Assembly: GCF_905475395.1 (NCBI RefSeq)
Contig: NC_058338.1
Coordinates: forward strand, 6,896,935-6,960,934
DNA length: 64,000 nt
Reading direction: 5' to 3'
DNA from: Chrysoperla carnea
Lineage: Eukaryota > Arthropoda > Insecta > Neuroptera > Chrysopidae
Shown here: positions 1 through 14,200 of the stretch, in pieces
How the letters are laid out: each line of letters opens with the position of its first letter
How positions within the stretch are numbered: position 1 is the first letter of the stretch
The notes under the pieces: model-generated
Seen by the model: the letters and a program-made list of their open reading frames with translations, nothing else
Databases searched by the model: none
What the model was told of the DNA's origin: nothing
Program-made: the position numbers and the translations under genes

Positions 1-320
1 TTTGCCTAGCGCTGAGTTTCCTAATTTCTTCTGGTTCGACTATGGCCGGACCAAACCATTTCCTTCGCTGCTGTATGAGCGCCGGGCAGTAACAGAGAAA
101 GTGGATCGATGTTTCTTCTGAATTTTCTCCTCATCTGTCACACGCGGGAGATTGTCTTTTTCCAATCTGATGTTGGAAGTTGTTCAGGTTATCATGCCTT
201 GTGAGTAACTCTACGATGACTCTAATATCAGCTCTGTTTAGTTTCAAGATCTCCTCAGCTCTGATACCGAGCGAGTTTCCTTCACCCAACAGGCTTTTGG
301 CGATTCACTCTCCCTCCCGT
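1..320 (-). mobile_element. Decayed 3' end of a non-LTR retrotransposon pol (post-RNase H, Cys/His motif)
   Basis: Read on the minus strand, roughly 318 to 5 gives one open phase interrupted by one stop. It includes LLTRHDNLNNFQHQIGK, followed by a C..(stop)G...H....C.CPAL pattern and a charged QQRRKWFG stretch. This is the layout seen after the RNase H domain of jockey/R1-type non-LTR elements, where a Cys/His cluster ends the pol protein. The second cysteine position is a TGA stop, so the copy is dead. It lies in the intron upstream of the first visible Rpt2 exon, on the opposite strand, and runs off the window edge. The family is seen with fair confidence; the clade is not resolved. Confidence 0.7.
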
Positions 321-406
321 TTTTTAGATGCAAGCGTTCAAAAAATATTTGATTTCAACTCAATTGCATCTGAATAATTGGTTCACCCTGTTTTTGATTT
401 CATTGA

Positions 407-2952
<2,546 letters not shown>

Positions 2953-3023
2953 AAAATTTATTTTTAAATTAATATTTTACAATTTATCGTTTGTATAAAT
3001 TGATGTTTCTAACATGAAATTCA

Positions 3024-3033
3024 AATAAATAAA
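3024..3033 (+). terminator. Polyadenylation signal of Rpt2
   Basis: Two overlapping AATAAA hexamers (3024-3029 and 3028-3033) lie 72-81 nt after the stop codon in an AT-rich 3' UTR. A T-rich stretch follows. The position is suitable for the 3' end of this gene. Confidence 0.6.
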
Positions 3034-5223
3034 TGCTTTTTTCTAAGATTTCTAATTTATTTCTTAAAGTAGCGAATACACTAAATAGTACAAGATGAGG
3101 ATTTTCATTTAAAAAAAAAATTAACTTGCCCGGATTTTCAACGCGTTAATATCGAAAAAAACTCCATTTCCTTCGGAAAAAATAGTCGAAAAAATACTTT
3201 GGAAAAAATCGAATTGTAGGAGGTTATTTTAAGAAGAAAACGAAAAGCAGGTTCTTTTCAAAAGAAAGAAAGACGGGAAAGCAATTTAATAAAAAATTGG
3301 AGATTATAGTGCTAGAAAGGAAAAAATGAGACTAGCTGAAGTCAAATCAGATGGAAATTTTGCGAGAAAACACGGTTTTGTGACTCGAAGGATATCATAT
3401 GTTTTATTAAATTTAGAAACACAAAATACTGATTTTTTCGTTTTTCTCAGTGTTCCCGCATTTAACAAGAATAAGTAATAGTTTAAATTAATAACAACCG
3501 CGTCTCATTTTACTCACATTCACCTGGAAAGAGCTGATAATATTCCAAGGGCTGAAAAAGAGCCTCCCGGAAATAGCAGTGTTCCCTGCATGGTTAATCC
3601 GACCCTGATTGTTAGCGTGGGAATAATTCATTATTGTGTAACGGAAGTAGTAAATATAATTTACAAATCTGAAATTTGGTAATAAACGTCAAATGGCCAT
3701 CATATCATATTCTGATTATTATCTCAACTGCAAATAAATATTTTGGCGAAACTGTGTCATGGCTATCATACACTTTTTTTTTTTCGTCCGGAAGTTTAAA
3801 TAATATTTAAAGAATATTAGTCTTCCATAACGGAAGTTTAAAATTTAGTGCGTGTTGATAAGAACACTTGATGGTTCTTGAAGAATGCAATGCCAAGGAT
3901 TCCAAAAATGTGTCACATGCTTGGCGTGTAATTTTAAATAGTTATAAAAGAACAACATTCCATAAGAGTGCAAGGAGTAATTCGATTTCATCCGGCGCGG
4001 ACGGATGAGTTGACTAATAGGTAAAGGTGACCCCAAATGTGTTTTCTAACTTTAAAAAGAAATGAAAAACAATCGACTGAATTAATTGTTAAAATATCAT
4101 GTTTAGACAGCAGTAGGGTAAAAATGTTTCACCGGAAGAGCGTTGTACCGTGGACTATTAGCACGCTCTTCATTAACTTTAGTCGAAGCATATGGATCAT
4201 TAATAATTAACTCCTAAAAAAAAGTGTAGAATGATTAATTGCTAAAATTTAATTTCATTGACCATTCAAAGTTTATTTGATGTCCACCGTTTTTACATAA
4301 GGGGACAAAAACGTTCAAATAATTGAAAATCATATCTTTAATAATTAATCATAAAACGACAGATAATATTTATTTATTTTAACATATAAATAATTACTAT
4401 GGAAATGAATGGTCAAATAAACCTGGCTCAATTCATTTCGAAAAGTGAAATGGTAAAATAATTAGGTAATTTAAAACAAAAATTCAAAAGAACAAAGTCA
4501 ACTCAAAAGATTTCAATTTAAATTAAAAGATTTTCAAAAATTTGTCCCAAAAAATGATAGCTCTCCAAGTATCCTTTTCATCTCATCTGATGTCCTTGAC
4601 TATCACTTTGATATTGATTTAAGAAGGAGTGTTATAAGTTTAAAGTGTTTATCTGTGCGTCTGTGTGTTTTTCAGTGGCATCGTAGCCCCTAAACAGTCG
4701 AACCGACTCGATTGAGAACATTTTATAGCAAAGTTTCCAAAAATCGGTTTACAAGAAATAAATCGCATTTGTCGGGGGTTTTTTAAATTTTGTAAATTTC
4801 ATTTGTGTAAAAGAAAACATTTGGTTCAAAATCCCAATTAAATTCATGTATTCATTTGAGCATTAAATTTTAAACAGTTTAATATGAACGTCATCTTAGA
4901 AAAAGAATTTTATGACTAAACTATGAATATTTATGATGGATTTACCCAAAATGAACTAGCTCCATATACTGTACTTATAACGCGCTACGGTTGGCGGCTC
5001 TAAACGGAATTTTAAAAAAAATAAAGATAATTTTGTGGGAAATACGACACTATTTATTAATAATTAAGTTAAATTATTTTAAAATAAGTCACTTATTAAG
5101 CATGTGACGTAGGTGATTTCCTTGATAAAATATACAAACGCATAAATATGTGATTTGTTCTTGTTCTAAGATTTCCATTTCAATGGGCACAAAGAAAAAT
5201 AATCTTATATTTTTAAAAGAGCA
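3034..5223. other. Intergenic, no gene recognised
   Basis: There is no ORF with recognisable similarity. Two repeat traces can be placed. 4060-4130 is a reversed terminus of family A, with its terminal near-palindrome at 4068-4090. 4627-4760 shares a GGCATCGTAGC block and flanking sequence with the reverse strand of 19010-19155. The rest is AT-rich sequence in which I see no structure. Confidence 0.5.
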
Positions 5224-5231
5224 CCTACAGG

Positions 5232-5562
5232 CAGTGGAGTAGCTCGCCTTGGAGGGGCCCTATATCAAAATTAGTTGGGGGGCCCTATTGAGCTTTGGAC
5301 CTCCTTCAGTTTTAAAATAAGTTATTTTACAATAGGATCATAATTAGATATAAATCTCTCTAAACTGTAATTTTACTATTGATATCACTTCAATGGTAAA
5401 TATCGATGGTATTTTCTTGTAACCATATATTATAAGATAGGGATGCATTAATATGCTGCTGTGAGTTTACATGGTCGAATATGCATTGTGTAAATTATTA
5501 GCCTGGGGGCCCCTGTAGCCCGGGGGCCCCGTATCATTGATACGGCGGTAGCTACGCCCCTG
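5232..5562. mobile_element. Non-autonomous hAT-type MITE (331 bp)
   Basis: The left end CAGTGGAGTAGCTCGCC and the inverse of the right end, CAGGGGCGTAGCTACCGCC, are terminal inverted repeats beginning CAG(T/G)GG, as in hAT elements. Flanking octamers CCTACAGG (5224-5231) and CATATAGG (5563-5570) match at 6 of 8 positions, as expected of an old 8-bp hAT target duplication. The ends are unusually GC-rich for this window (GGGGCCC, GGGGGCCCC). There is no transposase, so it would have moved in trans. Confidence 0.75.
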
Positions 5563-5570
5563 CATATAGG

Positions 5571-6860
5571 GATGTTCACGATATACGACACGAAAGATTA
5601 CTACTAAATGGCTTGATTTTAACAAAAATTTTTTTTTAATAGTAGATGGATAGTTGGCTGTACATTTTAAAATTATTTTCGTATAATTTTTTAAGTTTTG
5701 ACCTATATCTTGCGTTCTATTCATTCAAATTTGATTATTTTGATATCGTTAGACTGGTCTGCGTTTTATCTTCAATCCAAGTACACGCTACATTGATAGA
5801 AAAAAGTTATTCGTGTTCAAAATCAAAAAATGTGTGACACCTCAGTCGTGTTATATATACGCGACTGTGACTATCTAAGAGTGACTATCTCTCTTTACTA
5901 ACATGACGTAAAAAAAAAACAAACGATTTCATAATCAAAACTGTCTATACATGGTATTTCAACAAATAATTCAATTAATTGGTTATCACTTGTTAAAAAA
6001 ATTTTTGATTCTTTTTTTAAAACAATAAAATTTCATTTTAGTGCTGATAATTTGAAATTCTAAATCAAAAACAATGAAAATATATATTTAAAAGAATTTT
6101 ATTAATTGTATTATACTTTATACCGTCTTAAAATTAAATAAATTTGGGGTAAAAAACAAAACTAAAATATTACAAAATTATTATTAATATTGTATATTTT
6201 TATCTATATACAAGAAAAATATATTGTTAAATCTTTTAAAAAAGAAACCTTACAAAACTGAATTAAGTCTGATGATTCACCTTATATTGATAAATTTTTT
6301 AGGTAATTTTTTTAGGTATTTTTTAGAAAGAGAATAAAGTTATTTATCATTGTTAATGTAACAATAAGATAATTTTGGGCAAAATTTTCATTGATCCAAA
6401 AAGATTTTCAAAATTTGTTGCTAAAAAAACTATCAACTTTAAAATCGAAAAAGAAAAAAAGCTATAAAAAATTTTAAAAATGACTATTTTCGCTCTTTTT
6501 TTAAGTTCTCGGCACCTACGCATCCAAATCAGACTTACCAGACGTCAATCGATAGTTTTTTTTTTTGTGATCTATAATTTTCCCATTTAATTTTTGTACC
6601 CTTTTTTGTCTTTTAAACATAAAAACTATGTTTCTTGGCTTGTTTTCTTTGATATCAGAGTATTTTTTGTTTTCTGATAGCAATCTTGTCAAATTTAACA
6701 TCCGTAGATTAATTGCATTATAAGTTGAAGCGCGTGGTAAACAATTTGCAAATTTTTAACTGGTATTTAGTACACAATAAAATATATTTACATCCAATAA
6801 TAATAATTAAAACAATCCATTGTGGATATGACCGTTAGGAATCGGACCAATAATTTCTTC
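5571..6860. other. Intergenic AT-rich sequence with a family A terminus
   Basis: 5935-5998 carries the terminal block of family A in plus orientation (a TCTATACATGGTATTTCAAC block followed by CACTTGTT). The remainder is AT-rich, with long A and T runs. Its short ORFs show no recognisable product. Confidence 0.5.
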
Positions 6861-7640
6861 GTCATAAAGTTAAAAAATTTGATTTTCTTGACAACATAGG
6901 CAAATTTAATCCGATCTTATTGGATTTTTTTTTTAAACCCACTATTTTTGGGTAATTCTTTTCAGCTGTGATGTCAATTTTACCCTAGCTATCACCTATG
7001 TACTTAATTCCGGGACCATGACACCACATTCTTGAAACCTATTAGAGCTAGGTTAATTTTGATCTCAAATTTGAAAAGTATGGCCCAAATTTAGTAGGAT
7101 TACATACTTGGTTTATCAAAATTGGATAAAATTTGAATGTGATAGAGCAAAATTAAATTTTTTGGATTTTGATGACGTCATAAAGTTAAAAAATTTAATT
7201 CTTTTGATAACACAGGCAAATTTAATCCGATCTTATTGGAATTTTTTTTGAAACCCACTAATTTTGGGTCATTCTTTTCAGCTGTGATGTCAGTTTTACC
7301 CTAGCTATCACCTATGAACTTAATTCCGGGACCATGACACCACATTCTTAAAACCTATTAGAGCTAAGTTAATTTTGATCTCAAATTTGAAAAGTATGAC
7401 CAAAATTTAGTAGGATTACATACTTGGTTTATCCAAATTGGATAAAATTTAGATGTGATAGAGCAAAATTAAATTTTTTGGATTTTGATGACGTCATAAA
7501 GTTAAAAAATTTGATTTTTTTGACAACATAGGCAAATTTAATCCGATCTTATTGGAATTTTTTTTGAAACCCACTAATTTTGGGTCATTCTTTTCAGCTG
7601 TGATGTCAATTTTTCGCTAGCTATCACTTATGTGCCTAAT
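6861..7640. repeat. Tandem array of a 316-bp satellite-like repeat (about 2.5 copies)
   Basis: The phrase GTCATAAAGTTAAAAAATTT starts at 6861, 7177 and 7493, an exact 316-bp period twice. Copies share many further blocks, for example TCCGATCTTATTGGA, TTTTCAGCTGTGATGTCA and TAATTCCGGGACCATGACAC. The junction carries a TGACGTCA palindrome (7173-7180 and 7489-7496), lost in the first copy. The array lies just upstream of the NRF-6-like promoter. The same monomer recurs, with the same period, at 14822-15315. Confidence 0.9.
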
Positions 7641-7654
7641 TCCGGGATTAACCC

Positions 7655-7805
7655 TCTCTGCGGCGCTGAAAAAATGTATTAAAAAAGTTTTATTGAAATC
7701 CCCAGCATTATTCAATCCTTGCATATCAATCTCCAATATTTATATCTCTTTAAAATATAAAACTTTTTTAATTTCACTTTTCGGGATGAAACCAATCAAC
7801 TTTCT
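7655..7805 (+). repeat. Dispersed repeat, inverse copy at 16447-16590
   Basis: A block containing TTATTCAATCCTTG and, further on, TTTTTCGGGAT-like sequence preceded by AAAACTTTTTTAATTTCA matches the reverse complement of 16447-16590. That copy has the same two blocks with similar spacing. The first marks the 3' edge of the 316-bp array; the second lies inside intron 1. It is non-coding and the family is not recognised. Confidence 0.5.
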
Positions 7806-7939
7806 ACCAATAAGTGAATAATTAAAAAAAGCGATGTACACGGTTTGTGCGCTGTCTTATACACCACACCATACGCAGGTATTTAAATACATATGGATAT
7901 AATTAAATAATACCACGGCTCTCTTATAGCTATTTCTTT

Positions 7940-8006
7940 TATATAAAATGAATTGTCAGCAAAAATTTTTATTCAGTTTAGCGGTTCAGAGCTAGTCTGC
8001 AAGACA
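7940..8006 (+). promoter_or_regulatory. Core promoter of the NRF-6-like gene: TATA box, Inr and DPE
   Basis: TATAAA is at 7942-7947, the arthropod initiator TCAGT is at 7973-7977 (A+1 at 7975), and AGACA at 8002-8006 fits the DPE consensus RGWYV at exactly +28 to +32. TATA lies 33 nt before A+1, slightly longer than usual. The predicted 5' UTR to the ATG at 8204 is 229 nt, with no intron needed. The elements are seen; use of the site is inferred. Confidence 0.6.
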
Positions 8007-8203
8007 ATATAATACAACCATCATACATAGGACAAGACACACGAACAGACATCAAAACATATTCTTTTTTAATTTAATATTAATCACATTTAATATTGAA
8101 TTAAATCTTTTACATATAAGCATGTTTGATTGATTTTAAATGATCGATTGATGTTTGAGTTTTTGTTTTGTTGATTAATTTAATTTAAAAATATATCAAA
8201 AAA

Positions 8204-11200
8204 ATGCATTTATTACAAATATTATTGATATTAATTGTAAATTTAATTTATTGTGCTTTAACAATTGATAGTAATGTGAATAATAATGATTCGTTGTTGA
8301 TTTTAAGTAATTTAAAGGATAATAATAATAATGTGAAAAATAATCATGAAAATCTTGATTTATCACGGCAATCAAAACATTTATTGATTAGTGATGATCC
8401 ATCATCAACTATTATTGTACCATCATCAATAATGGATACAAATTTGGGTGCGATTGTTGATACAAATGGTGAGTTTATTTATTTTTTTTAAATATTTTAT
8501 TTGATTAGGGGAAGGTGGTCTAAAATGATCCCTTTAAGAAAAAATGTAATTTATAGCTAAACTATTCCACATATGTACAACGTCGAAATATTTTCGAGTT
8601 CTTTATTCAAATTTTACAATATTGGTATGTAAATTTCTTTTGATCTGTTCAAATTTGTAGAAGTATTTGATATTTCTCAAAAGGGATCGTTTTGATCGCC
8701 CTTATAAGGATAGTGGGTAAAATGATCCCATTGCATTTTTTATCAAACAGTTCATTTTATCTATTATAATCTATTATACATAAAAGTACATTTTATCTAT
8801 TATAATTTTACACACAAAATAGGGATCATTTTAGCCTATATAAATGGGATCATTTTACCTGTAACGACATATTTGAATTTCGTGTTATTATACGCTTATG
8901 AAAATGTGTTATAACGAACGTTTGAACGATTAATTTGCTTGCGCGGAAACCATCTATCGATAAATACACTAGAAGGCTTGAATGGTTTACTTAAAACAAC
9001 GAGGGATCATTTTACACTGAGGGATCATTATAGACAACTTTTCCTTATTCTTTTATGAATTCAATAAATTTTCGAAATGTGTTAAGAATTAAGAATTTAC
9101 TAAGAATATCAATTTTTCGCAAAACAAATTTAATAGTACAATAAAATTTAATTCTAAAAGGAAAAAAGTGTTGCATCTTTATTAGGCTGTAACAACTTCG
9201 TACCGAAAAGTCGACTAAAATCGATAAAACTGAGTATCAAGTAGTTTAAGCTAAGACTCATTATCTTTGCACTTCGAAGGTTAACTTTCTCGAAATTCGA
9301 CAACTTTGAAATACAAACGAACAATTTTTCCAATACAATCATCTGCAAACAATTACGAATGAGCTTTTAAATTGAGATGGTGAAGTTTCTTGAGCCCCTT
9401 CTATCTCAGAAACCTTTAAAGGATATACGAATCTTTTTTCTGAAACAATCAACTGTAAACGATTTGGAATCGATTAAGCTAGAAAAGTTCCATGTCGTGT
9501 CAGGTTCATAATTTAAAAATATCACCAATAATTAATCAATATACCATTGATTTTTCAACGAGTATTCATCTCGTTAGTTCGTTAAATATTATTTGCATAC
9601 GGTTTGAGAAAGAGCTAGAAATGAATCAATGCTAATTATAATTGTTTTTTATTGGTGAGACAATTATACAAAGTTGATATATCTCATTATTTTCCCACTA
9701 ATTATCTTTAATTAATAATTTTATAGCTTTTAATAATTCACATCGCCATTTTAATAATATTACAAAATCTATTGATATTTATGTAATATAATAAGATTAA
9801 ATCTCTGAAAGTAGGCATTTTTATTTATTTCTATTTATCGTTATTAAATTTTTTCCTACCATAACTTAAATTTCCCATGAATATACTATTAATAGAATTT
9901 ATTATTTATTGAAAAATTAATTATTAAAAGAACTAGTGAAAATAAACAATTGACTGAGTTAATTCTTGAAATATGGTATATTCGCACCGTGTGTGAGTTT
10001 TATTGGAAGCGTTTCCATATGGTAACGATACACTACTTTAATTATAGAATTGTATGGATACATATATAATTGTATAGATTGCATTTATGACTTACATTGA
10101 AAATTTAATATATTGTCTAACAAATTTTAATAAATAATTATGATAATTTACATTTGAAAAATAATATTTGTGCAATTTGATTTTTTATTTTCACAATTTT
10201 GAATGCATTAAGTTTAATTATGTGTTTTTCAATAATTTTAATTTGACATTTGCTATAACATTAACATGTAAAGAATTGCAAATTAGTCATAACAGCCTCT
10301 TTTATTGCGAAAATTTTTCACTGGAAATGCTGGCATTGATTTTATTGTCCCTACCATGACTACGCACACAACGAATACGCTAGAATTATTGAAATATATA
10401 GGATATATGTATATAAAATTTTCACAAAATACGTTTATAAAAAGATGGTTAATTAATCAATAAAATTTCAAATTTTTTGAAATATTTTCATTTCTGCATA
10501 CTTTTAAAATTGTAAAAAAAAAAAAAAAAAAAAATACATAAAATTAAATTGACTAAAATCAATCTTTAATTCCGTACAAAAAATTTTCCATGGAAATTTT
10601 TCTTAATAATATTTTCAATCTCTAAATTAAGAAACCATTAAAAAAATTGATTTAAAAAAAAAAACTATGACTCTATATTATTATCTAATAAAAAAAAATT
10701 GTTTATTATAGTAAAAATTAATCAAATAATTAAATCTAATAAAATTTAGCAATCATAAAAATATTATTATTTATGATTAATTACAGTAAAAAAATTGACA
10801 CAAAATTATTTAGATTTTATGACCATTGTATTATATTATAAAAAAAAGTGTAAACTTTCTTTATATTTAAGTAAAATTGAAATTAATTATTAATTAATTA
10901 ATTTTTTAAGTAACTTTAGTTATTTAATACATATTACTTAATTTATTAGTATTACCATTGAACTTGGAAACTTGAAATACTATATTTTTATTTGCATTAC
11001 AATAATATATTCATCATTCATAGATGTTTATACTTAAATTAGAGTGCTAACAACATAGTATGCTATCACCTTTTGTCTCTCAATTCATATACAAAGTAAT
11101 TTTTAAAATCTATTTTAAAATGGTTATTAAAAGTGATTAAATTTTTCATGCTTCATAGTCCATGTCAAGGACAACTTAAATCCTTTAAATAACACAATAG

Positions 11201-14200
11201 TTTTATTGTGCTATCCAAGTTTTTAAAACGCTTTTAAAGTATTTAAAAGCTTTAATTAATTTGTGCATAAATACATAAATTCAGAAGATCAATATTTATT
11301 TACATAACCGTTCATTTTTTATATAATTTGTAGATTAATTTCCTATAGGTACTTACTTTTTTAATTGCTGAAACTTGCAACTTCGTTCAAGTTAACTACT
11401 AAATACAAAATTTATTTCACTTGAAAAGTTGCCAATTTGTTTTTTTTTTTTTTTTTTGGAATTGGGTGTTTTTCATATTTGACTGACAATACTTTTGGCT
11501 CAAAATCTGTTCATAAAACTTTATGATATATGATTTATTTAATAAAATGCAACTGTACCTGACACTACATGCAAAAGGAAGTCGTGTTCGAGAATGCTTT
11601 CAAACTTTGAATATCTTCCTCTATGGAGGATTTATAATTTTAAATTGTTTTTGGGGCCAAGTTACATAAAACAAATTATTGGAAATTGGTAAAGAACCTT
11701 AGCATTTTAGAATCAAATTTATTAGAAAAATAAATCGTGACTGACACTATCACCACTTTTAGTTGTAAAATAGTTGTATTTTAAAAGAAACTTTAGAAAT
11801 TAATATTACAGGACACAAGATTTTAACTTAAAAAATATTTTTCAGCTAATTTTTTTAGCGTATCTACCCACGAGCGCAAAATTGTTTAACCGACTTCTGC
11901 CGCAGCCCTTTAAGTAAGCAAACGATCAACGATTAATATATTGACATTTATGTTTAAAAAGAAATTCAACCTTGTTTATGGTTTTCTTGAAAAATTTTAT
12001 CGAAAAAACCTTTTTTTGGGAATAAATTTTACAGTTTTGATAAAATAAATGAAAAATCAAATGATCTTGACCGGCATTTTTTTTCTAAACATACTTACAT
12101 CTATTTCACTTGACTTAAATACGTGATTTGTATTTTTAATTGGAAATTAATTCGTTACTACGTTTTTTTCTACGCCATATCTTTTAAATTTTTTTATTTT
12201 ATTTTAAACAATACATCGTCTAAAACCAAAATAAGACTTTCAAGTTCATTTTGTATTTATGGACCCGACAAAAAAACCTTTTATACATGTACCAAGTGCA
12301 AGGCTTTTTTCAAAACTATTCAAAAATTTAATAAGGTAATTTTAAAATTGTATCTTGAAAAAATAAAGATAATTAATATAAGCAGTATTTAATTTCATTT
12401 CCTAATATTTTCGCGATTGTAAAATATATTGCCTCGCAAAAAAATGATGCACTTAAAGAAATTTTAAAATTTCTATAAATTTCAAACAGATATATCTTGA
12501 CAAAAAATGATTTTCCCAATCGATAAATTCCCAAGCAAAATAAATTATGAAATAAAAAATTGCTAAAAAAAATATGATTTATTATTTTGTCAAGGTTCTG
12601 GGCGCGTGTTAATAAACTTTTATATTAAATTTCAAAATTTAGGTTTATTTCTTATTCTTATAATAAACCAAAACAACTTTTGAAAGATTACAAAATTTCA
12701 TATCTGATAAAAAATTAAATAGTTTTATTAAAAATAAAACGATATTTTCAGGCCAATTATGTTCATAAAAATTTGGTATATGATTTCCAAAAGGATATTA
12801 CTTGAATTTTTATTGTAATATTTAATTTAATTAAGATATTTTACAATACTTTTTATGGAATTTGAAATTATTGTATTTATAAGGTTTTTTTAATTTATAA
12901 ATATTAAATAAAAAAGAGATTATTTTTTGTAATTAATAATTTATACGTGACAAAGGAAATATTAATGTATTGATAAATGAAGTTTGATAAGCGTTAATTA
13001 GTTAAAAACTTATTCACGCGTTAAAAATTATTGAATCTATGAATTGTGTAAATTATTAGTAATATTGATTTTTTATCGAATGCGAATGCAAATGGCCAAG
13101 TACAGCACTTTTTTGCCCCCTACCTCTTTTCACCAATTGTTTCGTTAAATTTTCTTAGTGTTCTTTATTTCTTTATTTCCCTAGTGTATCTCTTTTCTGA
13201 TTTGCATAAAGTACCTAGAAGACTTTTGGGTTATTCTTTGGCAATAACTTTGGGTGAGATTTCGTGATCATTTTACAAAATTACCTCAAAATTGTAGTCA
13301 AACTGGTTTTACGTAATTTATGAAAAATAAGTTATTTTTAGACTAATTTTATTTGTTTTTCTTTCGTAATTAATTCATTATGAATTTACTTTAATATCTT
13401 ATATTTTCTATGTATAGTAATTAAAAATACAATCCTTACATTTAAAATAAAAAATCCATTATAAAATTAAAGCTTACAATAAAACACTTATCAACGAAAA
13501 CTAATTAATTATAATTTTTAATTCGTTTGAGAATCCTTAATAACTCTCTTGATTTAATAATATCTTTAAGTGATCGAATTGTTGTCTTTAATAAGTTATT
13601 TTAATTAATAATTAACAATTATTTTTAAGGGATATCGCAATATTTGGATCGATATTAGTCCATATCTCAAAAACTATTCGACCAGTCATCAAATAAACAC
13701 GATTTTTGAACTTTTTGGGTCAAAATTACCTTATATACTGAGTTTTATCGAAATTGGAGATAAAAAAAATTTTTCGATTTTTTGCAATTTTTAAGGGGTA
13801 CCCCTTTAAAAAAATCGAGAAAATCGCAAAAAAAATTTTTGCTTTGTATTTTGATAAAACTTTGTTTATAGGGTAATTTTGACCCAAAAAGTATAAAAAT
13901 CGGGTTAATTTAATGATTATATGAAGAGTTTCTGAGATATCGCAATATTTGGATCAATTTTAGTCCATATCTCAAAAAGTATTCGACCAGTCAACAAATA
14001 AACCCGATTTTTGAACTTTTTGGGTCAAAATTACCTTATATACTGAGTTTTATCGAAATTGGAGATAAAAAAAATTTTTCGATTTTTTGCAATTTTTTTA
14101 AGGGGTACCCCTTTAAAAAAATCGAGAAAATCGCAAAAAAAATTTTTGCTTTGTATTTTGATAAAACTTTGTATATAGGGTAATTTTGACCCAAAAAGTA

